Source: JBCFBK01 sp038562555 (GTDB taxonomy: Bacteria > Bacteroidota > Bacteroidia > Bacteroidales > Prolixibacteraceae). Taken from it: 37,878 nucleotides of DNA. Every line of letters begins with the position of its first letter. Position 1 is the first letter of the stretch. The notes under the pieces are model-generated. The model searched no databases and was not told the origin of the DNA. It saw nothing but the letters and a program-made list of their open reading frames with translations. The translations under genes were made by a program, and so were the position numbers. Below, piece after piece: positions 16,824 through 24,813 of the stretch. The DNA lies in assembly GCA_038562555.1 (NCBI GenBank), contig JBCFBK010000054.1, forward strand, positions 1 through 37,878, written 5' to 3'.

Positions 16824-17687
16824 CTAGCGGCGAAAGAAGGTAGGGGGGAGGCCCGTCTTGCTTTTAAAGATCCGGCTGAAATAGTGAATAGACTGGAATC
16901 CGAGTTCAAAACTGATCTCTTTGATGCTTTTATCGGTCGAGAGCAATAGTTCCCTGGCGCGCATAATCTTCAGCTCCAGGTGGTACTGATGGGGCGGGAC
17001 ACCGGTGTAGCTTTTGAACATCTTCCGAAAGTAGGAATACCCGATGTGATAATCCTGTGCCAGTTTTTCCATGTCAAGGGTCTGGTCTACCTGCTCGCGC
17101 ATTTTAAAACGGACTTCCTCAATGACAACGGCAATATGTTTTCCGGTAAATTCCTTCTGTGTTTCAAAGGAAAAAATATAACCCATCAGTTTGATGATGA
17201 GCCCGGAAGCGATCTGCTGAAATCCGGGCTTTTCTTCCCGCACCAAATCAAAAATTTTCAGATACGTATCGAGTATTTCCTCCCGGATGCCGATATTGAT
17301 CACCGGCTGGTTAGGCAGAAAGAAAGAATGCGAGAAAAACTGGTCGGCCATGCTGCCGTTAAATCCGATGTATTGTTCTTTCCAGCCGGTTTGCCTGAGA
17401 GGTTTGTACCGGTGCCATAAACCGGGGCGGGTGATCAGGATACTTCCCGGCCTCAGCGGATAATGATTTCCTTCGCTTTCCAGAATACCTTTACCGTCGG
17501 TAATATAGTTGATTTGGTATTCTTGCAATACCCGTCCCTGCTGCCAGTTGAAATGGTAACCCGAAGGATGTTCGGGCGAAGGATACACCGTATTGGGAGC
17601 TACGCGCGTCATCCCCGCAACGTTTAAAAAAATGCCCCATTCTTTGTCCCGTTCGCCGGGTGTCAGGTACTTCAGGAAGTTATCCAT
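16824..17687 (-). CDS. AraC-family transcriptional regulator, probable rhamnose activator
   Basis: 287 residues. The N-terminal cupin-like ligand domain spans about residues 20-170, with YQINYITDGKGILES and PGSILITRPGLWHRYKP. The C-terminal double helix-turn-helix covers about 190-287: MEKLAQDYHIGYSYFRKMFKSYTGVPPHQYH and then IKEISFELGFQSIHYFSRIFKSKTGLPPTFFRR. It is transcribed divergently from rhaT, and the 151-base gap contains paired TATCAAAAAGTG sites next to the rhaT promoter. In Bacteroides an AraC-type regulator (RhaR) activates rhamnose genes, and this is the obvious counterpart. That it senses rhamnose is inferred from position. A leftward -7 element (complement of 17790-17797) could give it a leader of about 100 bases. 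Confidence 0.9.
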   Translation of the reverse strand: MDNFLKYLTPGERDKEWGIFLNVAGMTRVAPNTVYPSPEHPSGYHFNWQQGRVLQEYQINYITDGKGILESEGNHYPLRPGSILITRPGLWHRYKPLRQTGWKEQYIGFNGSMADQFFSHSFFLPNQPVINIGIREEILDTYLKIFDLVREEKPGFQQIASGLIIKLMGYIFSFETQKEFTGKHIAVVIEEVRFKMREQVDQTLDMEKLAQDYHIGYSYFRKMFKSYTGVPPHQYHLELKIMRARELLLSTDKSIKEISFELGFQSIHYFSRIFKSKTGLPPTFFRR

Positions 17688-17697
17688 ATTGATCCGG

Positions 17698-17730
17698 TAT
17701 CAAAAAGTGCAAACAATATATCAAAAAGTG
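17698..17730 (+). promoter_or_regulatory. Tandem AraC-type operator, two TATCAAAAAGTG half-sites
   Basis: TATCAAAAAGTG occurs at 17698-17709 and again at 17719-17730, exactly 21 bp apart, which is two helical turns. Direct repeats at this spacing are the normal binding mode of AraC-family dimers. The second copy ends one base before the ATTG of the rhaT -33 element, an activator position. A partial third match (CCAAAAGTA) lies at 17789-17797. Confidence 0.75.
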
Positions 17731-17731
17731 T

Positions 17732-17763
17732 ATTGATAAAAGCTTGTAATCAACCTATTTTTG
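17732..17763 (+). promoter_or_regulatory. rhaT operon promoter
   Basis: ATTG at 17732-17735, 20 bases, then TATTTTTG at 17756-17763. It matches the Bacteroidota -33/-7 pattern and has the same geometry as the rpsF and kduI promoters. The leader would be about 70 bases. Confidence 0.75.
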
Positions 17764-17789
17764 ATTCAACCTATAAAATAAAATCAATC

Positions 17790-17797
17790 CAAAAGTA
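17790..17797 (-). promoter_or_regulatory. Candidate -7 element for the AraC regulator
   Basis: The complement reads TACTTTTG (TAnnTTTG). No ATTG or TTTG is found 20 bases upstream, so activity may be weak. The tandem operator would then sit in its transcribed leader, allowing autoregulation. Confidence 0.4.
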
Positions 17798-17838
17798 TTA
17801 AATTATAAAATGATAACCTGATTAAATCCAATTAAACC

Positions 17839-18891
17839 ATGCAAGTTATTTTAGGAATTATCTACCACTCCATCGGCGGATTTGCGTCCGGAAGTTTTTA
17901 TATGCCTTATAATAAGGTTAAAAAATGGGCCTGGGAGAGCTACTGGATTGTTGGCGGCCTTTTTTCATGGCTGATTGTACCACCCATCGCCGCCTGGCTC
18001 ACTGTTCCCGGATTTGCCGACATTATCGCGGCGGCATCTTCAACGGTCGTGTATTTCACCTTTCTGATGGGACTCTTGTGGGGGATCGGTGGTTTGACCT
18101 ACGGACTAGGGGTCAGGTACCTCGGCATGTCGCTTGGTAATTCCGTAACCCTTGGGTTTTGTGCAGCCTTCGGAGCCATCGTTCCATCTGTTTATTATTC
18201 CATTAATCCGACCGCGGGAAAAATTTCGTTTACAGATATGCTTGCTTCCGGGGGAGGTCAGCTGGTGTTGCTGGGCGTGCTGGTTTGCCTGGTCGGGATC
18301 GCCCTCTCGGGAAAAGCCGGGATGATGAAGGAAAACGAGATTTCGGAGGAAGAAAGCAAAAAAAGTATTGCCGAATTCAGCCTCGTAAAGGGATTGATCA
18401 TTGCAACTATATCGGGAATCCTGAGTTCATTTATGAATTTTGGGATCGAAGCCGGAAAGCCGATGGCCGATGTTGCCGTTGCCCAAGGCTATAACCCGCT
18501 GTTTCAAAACAATGTGGCTTATGTCATTATCATGTGGGGCGGATTGGCCACAAACCTGATCTGGTGTACCATTCTAAGCCTGAAGAATAAGACATACGGC
18601 GACTTTGTCGACAAAAATTCGCCGATTGCCAAAAATGTGCTGTTTTCAGCCCTGGCCGGGACAACCTGGTTTTTACAGTTTTTCTTTTACGGAATGGGTG
18701 AGAGTAAACTTGGAAATGGCGCCAGCTCCTGGATTCTGCATATGTCGACGATTATCCTTACCGCCAACATGTGGGGGATTGTCAGGCACGAATGGAAAGG
18801 AACCTCCCCGAAAACAAAATGGACATTCTCGATTGGCATTGCGGTCATTTTGTTATCGGTCGTACTGGTGGGCATTGGAAATTCGATTTAG
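17839..18891 (+). CDS. rhaT: L-rhamnose/proton symporter RhaT
   Basis: 350 residues, almost entirely hydrophobic with about ten membrane helices, the known RhaT topology. The start MQVILGIIYHSIGGFASGSFYMPYNKVKKWAWESYW is the characteristic RhaT N-terminus, and LGVRYLGMSLGNSVTLGFCAAFGAIVP follows. It imports L-rhamnose (and L-lyxose in enteric bacteria) across the inner membrane using the proton gradient. It is the first gene of the rhaT-rhaM-GH78-rhaA operon and is driven by the promoter and AraC-type sites upstream. Confidence 0.96.
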   Translation: MQVILGIIYHSIGGFASGSFYMPYNKVKKWAWESYWIVGGLFSWLIVPPIAAWLTVPGFADIIAAASSTVVYFTFLMGLLWGIGGLTYGLGVRYLGMSLGNSVTLGFCAAFGAIVPSVYYSINPTAGKISFTDMLASGGGQLVLLGVLVCLVGIALSGKAGMMKENEISEEESKKSIAEFSLVKGLIIATISGILSSFMNFGIEAGKPMADVAVAQGYNPLFQNNVAYVIIMWGGLATNLIWCTILSLKNKTYGDFVDKNSPIAKNVLFSALAGTTWFLQFFFYGMGESKLGNGASSWILHMSTIILTANMWGIVRHEWKGTSPKTKWTFSIGIAVILLSVVLVGIGNSI

Positions 18892-18897
18892 CCGGGA

Positions 18898-18995
18898 AGC
18901 TTTTAGCTTTTAGTAGAAAGTAATTAGTCGTAAGTCGTAGGTCGTAAGACCGGAGGCTTGCCATCTTAATCTTTAACCTTCAAGTTTCAACTTAT
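18898..18995. repeat. Seven-base-period spacer tract, copy B (rhaT/rhaM)
   Basis: The whole spacer up to the rhaM start reads as 14 consecutive heptads, nearly all beginning AG or AA: AGCTTTT twice, AGTAGAA, AGTAATT, AGTCGTA twice, GGTCGTA, AGACCGG, AGGCTTG, CCATCTT, AATCTTT, AACCTTC, AAGTTTC, AACTTAT. Part of it is the inverted homologue of the tract after tsaD. No gene is visible in it. Confidence 0.75.
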
Positions 18996-19311
18996 GTATC
19001 ATCGGAAAGCGTTTAAAATGCACCTCAATGAAGGACAAAAAGAGGTCTATATCAAGCGGCACCAGGAGATCTGGCCGGAACTGAAAAAGCTGCTGAAAGA
19101 TGCCGGTGTCAGTGAATATTCTATCTTTTTCGACGAAGAAACAAACACGTTGTTTGCCTTTCAAAAGGTAAGTGGCGACGGTGGTTCGCAGGATCTCGGA
19201 CAAACCGAAGTGGTGAAAAAATGGTGGGCATTTATGGCCGACATCATGGAAACAAATCCGGATCACTCACCGGTGGCTTTGCCGCTCGAAGAGGTGTTTT
19301 ATATGGAGTAA
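18994..19311 (+). CDS. rhaM: L-rhamnose mutarotase RhaM
   Basis: 105 residues, the size and ferredoxin-like pattern of RhaM/YiiL. Visible family parts are AFKMHLNEGQKEVYIKRHQEIWPEL near the start (including the active-site His of KRH), VSEYSIFFDEETNTLFAF, and VVKKWWAFMADIMETNPDHSPV near the end, including the conserved WW. It interconverts alpha- and beta-L-rhamnose so that the isomerase is fed the right anomer. It lies between rhaT and the rhamnosidase, on the same strand. Its spacers on both sides are heptad tracts. Confidence 0.96.
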   Translation: MYHRKAFKMHLNEGQKEVYIKRHQEIWPELKKLLKDAGVSEYSIFFDEETNTLFAFQKVSGDGGSQDLGQTEVVKKWWAFMADIMETNPDHSPVALPLEEVFYME

Positions 19312-19321
19312 CAAGCCCGGA

Positions 19322-19349
19322 AGCTGTTAGCTTTTAGTTGCCGATTGCT
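19322..19349. repeat. Seven-base-period spacer tract, copy C (rhaM/GH78)
   Basis: AGCTGTT, AGCTTTT, AGTTGCC, GATTGCT. The segment GGAAGCTGTTAGCTTTTAGT matches GGAAGCTTTTAGCTTTTAGT at the start of copy B with one change. Confidence 0.6.
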
Positions 19350-19384
19350 TAAAAGATAACCTAAACTGTAAATATTATCGTTAT

Positions 19385-22123
19385 ATGAGACAAAAACTAT
19401 TCATTCGATTTTTTTTCCTGCTGGCCCTGTTCGGCGGGAGCAGTTCGTTCCTCTGTGCCAAAACACAGGTGACAAAACTTGTTTGTGAATACCTGGTTAA
19501 CCCGGTGGGAATTGATGTTTCAAAGCCCCGGCTGAGCTGGCAGATGATTTCGGAAGCCAGCAACGCGCGGCAGACAGCCTATGAGATCAGGGCAGCCGAA
19601 TCTGCAGATGCGCTGAAAACTACCAATAAACTGATCTGGACATCCGGCAAAACGGACGGTGCACAGTCGGTGAACGTCGCTTACGAAGGCCCGGCATTGA
19701 AATCGATGCAGCGGATATATTGGCAGGTACGCATCTGGGATGAAAAAAACAAGGCCAGTGACTGGAGCAAGCCGGCATTTTGGGAAATGGGCCTGATGGA
19801 TCAGGCTGACTGGAAAGCGGACTGGATTTCTTCCGAACCGGAAATCAAAGAGAGTTATCTGCGCCCCTGTCCGTTTTTCAGAAAGGAATTTGACCTTTCA
19901 AAAAAGGTCAGATCAGCCCGTGTTTATGTAACTGCCCAGGGGTTATACCAACTGTTCCTGAACGGAAAGCGTGTGAGCGACGATTTATTCACTCCCGGTT
20001 GGACCAGCTTTAATAAACGCCTCCAATACCAGACCTATGATGTAACGGACCTGCTTCAGGCAAAAAATGCTGTCGGAGCCATTGTGGGTAACGGCTGGTT
20101 CTGCGGGAACATCGGCTGGAATGGCGGAAAAGGTTACTATGGCGATAAGCCTTCGTTCCTGATGCAAATGCAAATCACGTATACGGATGGCACAACCGGA
20201 CTGGTTGTTACCGACAGCAGTTGGAAAACCGGAACCGGACCGATCCTGTCGTCCGACATCTACAATGGCGAGAGCTACGACGCCAACCAGGAAATGTCCG
20301 GATGGAATTCGGCCGGATTCTCAGACAACAAATGGGTAGCCGTGAGCACGCCACAGATCCCCAAAAACATGCTGGTTGCACCTCAGGGTGTGCCGGTAAA
20401 AGCCATAGCAGAAATTAAACCGGTCAAACTGTTTACCACTCCAAAAGGCGAAACGGTGTTTGACATGGGGCAGAATATGGTTGGCTGGGTACGCCTGAAA
20501 GTTCAGGGCAAAAAGGGCGACCGGATTACCCTGAAATTTGCTGAAGTACTCGATAAGGAAGGGAATTTTTACACAGCAAACCTGAGGGCGGCAAAAGCCA
20601 CCGACGTCTATACCCTGAAGGGGGAAGGCGAGGAGGTGTATGAGCCGCACTTTACATTTCATGGTTTTCGTTATGTTAAAATGGAGGCCCCGGTCAAAGC
20701 ATCGACCGATCAGATCACCGGTGTGGTAATCCATTCGGACATGACACCTACAGGAACGTTCACTTGTTCCGATCCGTTGATCGACCAGCTTCAGAAAAAT
20801 ATTCAATGGGGACAGCGGGGCAACTTTCTGGACGTTCCTACCGACTGTCCGCAGCGCGACGAGCGGCTCGGGTGGACCGGCGATGCGCAGGTATTCAGCA
20901 TGACAGCTGCCTTTAACTTCGATGTGGCGGCCTTCTATACCAAATGGATGAAAGATGTTGCTGCCGATCAGCTTCCTGACGGAAAGGTACCACATGTCAT
21001 TCCCGATGTGTTAAAAGGGGGTGGTGGATCGACAGCATGGGCCGATGCCGCACTGATTGTCCCCTGGACCATGTACCGGATTTACGGGGACCGGCGCATC
21101 CTGGAGGAACAGTACGCCAGCATGAAAGCCTGGGTAGAATATATGCGGAAAAGGGCAGGTGAAGACAACCTGTGGACAGGTGATACGCATTACGGCGACT
21201 GGCTTGCTTTTGCAAGCAACCGCTCTGACTATACCGGCGCAACGACCGAAAAAGACCTGATCGCCACGGCGTATTACCGCTATTCTTCCGCCCTCCTGAG
21301 CAAAATTGCCGGGATTATTGGAAATCAGGCTGACGCTGCTGTTTATGCAGACCTTTCAGAAAACATCAAAAAGGCATTCAATGCCGAGTTTGTGAGTCCC
21401 AACGGACGTTTGGTATCGCATACACAAACCGCTTATTTACTGGCGCTGGCTTTTGATATGCTGCCGGAAAACCTGGTGAAAAATGCGGCATCTTATCTGG
21501 CCGAAGATGTAAAGAAATTTAAACATCTTACGACAGGCTTTGTCGGTACTCCGCTGCTGTGTGAAACCTTGTCTTCGCACGGTTATGAGGATCTGGCTTT
21601 CATGCTGCTTACACGCAAGGAATACCCGTCGTGGCTGTATCCGGTCACTCAGGGAGCCACAACCATCTGGGAACGTTGGGACGGTCAGAAGCCGGATGGC
21701 ACTTTCCAGGACGTCGGGATGAACAGCTTCAATCATTATGCCTACGGCGCTATCGGCGAATGGCTGTACAGTTATGTGGGAGGGATCAGGATTAATCCGG
21801 AAAAACCGGGCTATCAGCGTTTCTTCCTCGATCCGCACATGGGAGGAAAGCTTGACTTTGTGAAAACTTCCTTTCAGTCGATGTACGGAGAAATCAGGTC
21901 GGACTGGAAGCTGGAAGGTGAAGACTTTGTCTATGAAGTGGTCATTCCCGCCAACACAACAGCTACAGTGACCTTGCCAAACGCAAAAGCTGAACAGCTG
22001 ATTATGAATGCCGGGCCGGTTGGCGAAGCGGTGAAAAAGAACCTTACGCAGTCTGAAAAAGGACTTAGTGTCGATCTTGGCTCCGGAAAATATCATTTCA
22101 GGTATCCCGCCGGAAAAAAATAG
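19385..22123 (+). CDS. Alpha-L-rhamnosidase, glycoside hydrolase family 78
   Basis: 912 residues with a signal peptide (cut near CAK at residue 25), so it acts in the periplasm or at the surface. The order is N-terminal beta domains (VTKLVCEYLVNPVGID, LSWQM), the Bac_rhamnosid_N region with a GH78-type lectin-like fold (LFLNGKRVSDDLFTPGW, VGNGWF), the concanavalin-like domain, and the (alpha/alpha)6 catalytic barrel from about residue 450. The barrel contains DVPTDCPQRDERLGWTGD at about 482-499, and TTIWERWDG near 760 with the conserved Glu. The inverting mechanism uses two carboxylates in these motifs. It removes terminal L-rhamnose from glycans, feeding the adjacent rhaT, rhaM and rhaA. Confidence 0.96.
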   Translation: MRQKLFIRFFFLLALFGGSSSFLCAKTQVTKLVCEYLVNPVGIDVSKPRLSWQMISEASNARQTAYEIRAAESADALKTTNKLIWTSGKTDGAQSVNVAYEGPALKSMQRIYWQVRIWDEKNKASDWSKPAFWEMGLMDQADWKADWISSEPEIKESYLRPCPFFRKEFDLSKKVRSARVYVTAQGLYQLFLNGKRVSDDLFTPGWTSFNKRLQYQTYDVTDLLQAKNAVGAIVGNGWFCGNIGWNGGKGYYGDKPSFLMQMQITYTDGTTGLVVTDSSWKTGTGPILSSDIYNGESYDANQEMSGWNSAGFSDNKWVAVSTPQIPKNMLVAPQGVPVKAIAEIKPVKLFTTPKGETVFDMGQNMVGWVRLKVQGKKGDRITLKFAEVLDKEGNFYTANLRAAKATDVYTLKGEGEEVYEPHFTFHGFRYVKMEAPVKASTDQITGVVIHSDMTPTGTFTCSDPLIDQLQKNIQWGQRGNFLDVPTDCPQRDERLGWTGDAQVFSMTAAFNFDVAAFYTKWMKDVAADQLPDGKVPHVIPDVLKGGGGSTAWADAALIVPWTMYRIYGDRRILEEQYASMKAWVEYMRKRAGEDNLWTGDTHYGDWLAFASNRSDYTGATTEKDLIATAYYRYSSALLSKIAGIIGNQADAAVYADLSENIKKAFNAEFVSPNGRLVSHTQTAYLLALAFDMLPENLVKNAASYLAEDVKKFKHLTTGFVGTPLLCETLSSHGYEDLAFMLLTRKEYPSWLYPVTQGATTIWERWDGQKPDGTFQDVGMNSFNHYAYGAIGEWLYSYVGGIRINPEKPGYQRFFLDPHMGGKLDFVKTSFQSMYGEIRSDWKLEGEDFVYEVVIPANTTATVTLPNAKAEQLIMNAGPVGEAVKKNLTQSEKGLSVDLGSGKYHFRYPAGKK

Positions 22124-22168
22124 TACCCTTCGAATTCCATCAGACAATTAAAAATAAATTATTTTCGG

Positions 22169-23431
22169 ATGAAAAAAGAAAGCATTGAAAAAGCATATCA
22201 GCTGGCGAAGGAACAATATGCCGGACTGGGAGTGGACACGGAAAGCGTGCTGAAAAAAATAGGGGAGGTGGTGATCTCGCTGCATTGCTGGCAAACAGAC
22301 GATGTCGGTGGGTTTGAGACCGCCGCCTCTTCACTGTCGGGCGGCATTCAGGCAACGGGTAACTATCCTGGCAAAGCCCGCAGTATTGGGGAAATGCGCT
22401 CGGACCTTGAAAAGGTGGTCGCCCTTTTACCGGGTAAACAACGACTGAATCTGCACGCCATCTACGGCGAATTTGAAGGGAAACAGGTTGACCGTGACCA
22501 GATCGAAGTAAAGCACTTCCAGGGCTGGATTGACTGGTGTAAAAAAATGGGGATGGGCATGGATTTCAACCCCACCTGCTTCTCCCATCCACGGGCAGCC
22601 GACGGATTTACGCTGTCGAGCAAAAATGAGGAAAACCGCAGGTTTTGGGTGGAACATGTCAGGCGTTGCCGCGCCATTTCGGCCGAGGCCGGAAAACAAC
22701 TGGGAACTCCCTGCGTACAAAATACCTGGGTGCCCGACGGCTCAAAAGATATCCCGGTCGACCGCAACGGCTATCGCGCTCTGCTAAAAAAATCACTGGA
22801 TGAAGCAATGTCGGTGGAGTATCCTAAGGCTCATATGAAAGATGCCGTGGAGAGCAAGCTTTTCGGTATTGGCGCTGAATCGATGACCGTGGGTTCGCAC
22901 GACTTCTATCTGGGATATGCGATTAAAAACAACAAACTGATCTGCCTGGATATGGGGCATTTTCACCCGACCGAACAGGTGGGCGATAAAATTTCGGCCT
23001 GCCTTCAGTTCGTGGATGAATTGCTGTTGCACGTATCCCGGCCGGTTCGCTGGGATTCCGACCATGTGGTCACCCTCAACGAAGAGGTACAGCTGATCGC
23101 TTCCGAAATCGCCCGCAACGATTTCTTTTCGCGGGTGAATATCGGCCTTGATTTTTTCGATGCTTCCATTAACCGTATTGGCGCTTATGTTATTGGCACA
23201 CGTGCCGTTCAGAAGGCCTTTCTTATCGCTCTGCTGGAACCTGCCGAAAGGATGAAGGAACTGGAGCAACAAGGCAAAAATTTTGAGCGGCTGGCCATGA
23301 TGGAGGAACTGAAAACAATGCCTTTCGCGGCCGTGTGGGACTATTACTGCATGCAGCAAAACGTTCCGGTGGGAATGGACTATATTCCTGAAATCCAAAA
23401 ATACGAGGCAGAAGTATTGAGTAAACGCTGA
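22169..23431 (+). CDS. rhaA: L-rhamnose isomerase
   Basis: 420 residues, the usual RhaA length. It converts L-rhamnose to L-rhamnulose in the cytoplasm. Family parts seen are VVISLHCWQTDDVGGFE near residues 33-49, LNLHAIYGE, GMDFNPTCFSHPRA, CVQNTWVPDGSKD, and the metal-binding series GAESMTVGSHDFYLGYA, LDMGHFHPTE, RWDSDHVV and GLDFFDASINRIGAY. It is last in the rhamnose operon, 45 bases after the rhamnosidase, and is followed by a hairpin terminator. No rhamnulokinase or rhamnulose-1-phosphate aldolase accompanies it here. Confidence 0.97.
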   Translation: MKKESIEKAYQLAKEQYAGLGVDTESVLKKIGEVVISLHCWQTDDVGGFETAASSLSGGIQATGNYPGKARSIGEMRSDLEKVVALLPGKQRLNLHAIYGEFEGKQVDRDQIEVKHFQGWIDWCKKMGMGMDFNPTCFSHPRAADGFTLSSKNEENRRFWVEHVRRCRAISAEAGKQLGTPCVQNTWVPDGSKDIPVDRNGYRALLKKSLDEAMSVEYPKAHMKDAVESKLFGIGAESMTVGSHDFYLGYAIKNNKLICLDMGHFHPTEQVGDKISACLQFVDELLLHVSRPVRWDSDHVVTLNEEVQLIASEIARNDFFSRVNIGLDFFDASINRIGAYVIGTRAVQKAFLIALLEPAERMKELEQQGKNFERLAMMEELKTMPFAAVWDYYCMQQNVPVGMDYIPEIQKYEAEVLSKR

Positions 23432-23460
23432 CCGGAACATGCCCTTATCGCGGTAACGAC

Positions 23461-23504
23461 GAAGCAGTCTTTAATGATGAAACTTAAGGATTGCTTCGTT
23501 TTTT
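23461..23504. terminator. Terminator between rhaA and the LacI regulator
   Basis: A 14-bp stem (23461-23474 with 23484-23497) with two G-U pairs and a nine-base loop, followed by six T at 23499-23504. Outer GTAAC/GTTAC arms extend it. It ends the rhamnose operon and lies next to the convergent lacI-type gene. Confidence 0.8.
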
Positions 23505-23513
23505 GTTACGTTG

Positions 23514-24542
23514 TCAGCGTTTCCGGAACGACGATTCGCGTACGATCAGCTCAGTCGGCATGGTAATGGTCTGGTATTCGCGAGGGGGATGTTTGTCTTC
23601 AATTTCACGGATCAGCAGGTCGGCTGCTTTTTCGCCCATTTCAAAAGCCGGCTGTTTGAGCGTCGACAGCGACGGCGTTACCACTTCCGAAAAAGGTTCG
23701 TTGCTGAATCCAATGATCCCGAAATCTTCAGGAATGCGGACGCCGGTTTTTTTCAGATACATGACCATACTCAGCGCAGTCGTATCATTCCCGCAAAATA
23801 CCGCATCAGGCGGATTTTTCAGAGCCAGCAGTTGTTTAATGGCTTTCTGTCCGTCCATCCGTGTCAGCCGGTTGTAAATGATCAGTTCTTCAACCACCGG
23901 AAGATTATTTTTCCGGAGGGCAGCCATGTAGCCTTCCATGCGATCGTGGTAGGTATTCAGCACCGTTGGCCCTGCCAGATGAGCTATACGTCTGTATCCC
24001 TGGTCAATGAGATGCTGTGTCGCTTTCAATCCAACCGCATAGTCGTCTACGATAATCTTATTTGCTTTTAGTTGGGGTGCCACCCGGTCGAAAAAAACCA
24101 GCGGAATGTTTTTGTCGGTAAAAAGCTCAAAATGTTCAAACTCATTGGTTTGCATGCTGAGGGAGATAATCAGCCCGTCAACCCGGTTTGAGAATAACGA
24201 ATGGACGATTTTCCTTTCCTTTTCAAGCAGGTCGTTCGACTGCGAAATAATAACATTGTAGCCGGTTTCGAAGGCTACTTCTTCGACTCCCGAAATGAAA
24301 GTGGAGAAAAAATGGCGGTTGATAAGCGGCACAACAATGCCGATGGTGTTGGTCTTTTGGTTTCTAAGATTGGACGCGATCGTATTGGGCTGATATCCCA
24401 TCTTCAGGGCAATAGCCCTGATCCGCTCTTTCGTAGGTTCGCTGATGCGGGGGTTGTCATTCAGCGCGCGGGAGACTGTTGATGCTGAGATCTTAAGCTC
24501 CCTCGCAATATCGTGTATGGTGACTGATGATTTTTTTTCCAT
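23514..24542 (-). CDS. LacI-family transcriptional regulator, probable repressor of kdu operon
   Basis: 342 residues from the ATG at 24540-24542, which gives the standard N-terminus MEKKSSVTIHDIARELKISASTVSRALND. An upstream in-frame start at 24617 would add 25 residues with no family match, so I prefer the inner one. The helix-turn-helix is at residues 7-26, and a hinge helix follows (NTIASNLRNQKTNTIGIVVP). The periplasmic-binding-like sensor domain covers about 60-335, with VDGLIISLS, PDAVFCGNDTTALS and GFSNEPFSEVVTPSLSTL. It is divergent from kduI, whose promoter overlaps a palindrome of LacI type. The ligand is probably a uronate catabolic intermediate; this is inference. Confidence 0.93.
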   Translation of the reverse strand: MEKKSSVTIHDIARELKISASTVSRALNDNPRISEPTKERIRAIALKMGYQPNTIASNLRNQKTNTIGIVVPLINRHFFSTFISGVEEVAFETGYNVIISQSNDLLEKERKIVHSLFSNRVDGLIISLSMQTNEFEHFELFTDKNIPLVFFDRVAPQLKANKIIVDDYAVGLKATQHLIDQGYRRIAHLAGPTVLNTYHDRMEGYMAALRKNNLPVVEELIIYNRLTRMDGQKAIKQLLALKNPPDAVFCGNDTTALSMVMYLKKTGVRIPEDFGIIGFSNEPFSEVVTPSLSTLKQPAFEMGEKAADLLIREIEDKHPPREYQTITMPTELIVRESSFRKR

Positions 24543-24672
24543 AATTAGCCGAATAAAACGCTCCGCCCGGGGGGAACGCACCTGATTAACGGATCTGCCA
24601 AACAAACCCACGCTCATTTGGCTACAAAGATGTAAAATATTTTAAAAATCCGTACTAAAATGTAAATTTTTG

Positions 24673-24686
24673 TGCAATCGATTGCA
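24673..24686. promoter_or_regulatory. LacI-type operator palindrome
   Basis: TGCAATCGATTGCA is a perfect 14-bp palindrome with the central CG typical of LacI-family operators. It covers the ATTG (24681-24684) of the kduI -33 element, so binding should block RNA polymerase. I saw no second copy in the window. Confidence 0.85.
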
Positions 24687-24712
24687 TCTGTTGAATAATT
24701 ATCATACCTTTG
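24681..24712 (+). promoter_or_regulatory. kduI operon promoter
   Basis: ATTG at 24681-24684, 20 bases, then TACCTTTG at 24705-24712. Same geometry as the rpsF and rhaT promoters. The leader would be about 95 bases and includes a heptad tract. Confidence 0.82.
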
Positions 24713-24730
24713 CAGCCGGATAACGGAGGA

Positions 24731-24765
24731 AGCATAGAGCATAGAGCAGGACGAAGAAGCAGACG
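24731..24765. repeat. Seven-base-period tract, copy D (kduI leader)
   Basis: AGCATAG, AGCATAG, AGCAGGA, CGAAGAA, GCAGACG. It sits in the predicted transcribed leader of kduI, between the promoter and the start codon. The next part, to 24813, shows no gene. Confidence 0.55.
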
Positions 24766-24813
24766 GCCAGCAGGATAGCTAACAGTTCGAAATAAATTTA
24801 AAAACAACATACA

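Noticed and set aside
16716..16949. Rightward 77-residue frame near the end of the AraC gene
   Set aside because: More than half is antisense to the helix-turn-helix of the AraC gene; TTG start and no ribosome site.
22793..23440. Leftward 215-residue frame opposite rhaA
   Set aside because: Histidine- and phenylalanine-rich composition from reading a conserved gene backwards; no family.
23511..24071. Rightward 186-residue frame opposite the LacI gene
   Set aside because: It covers the sensor domain on the other strand and has no recognisable motif; a shadow.
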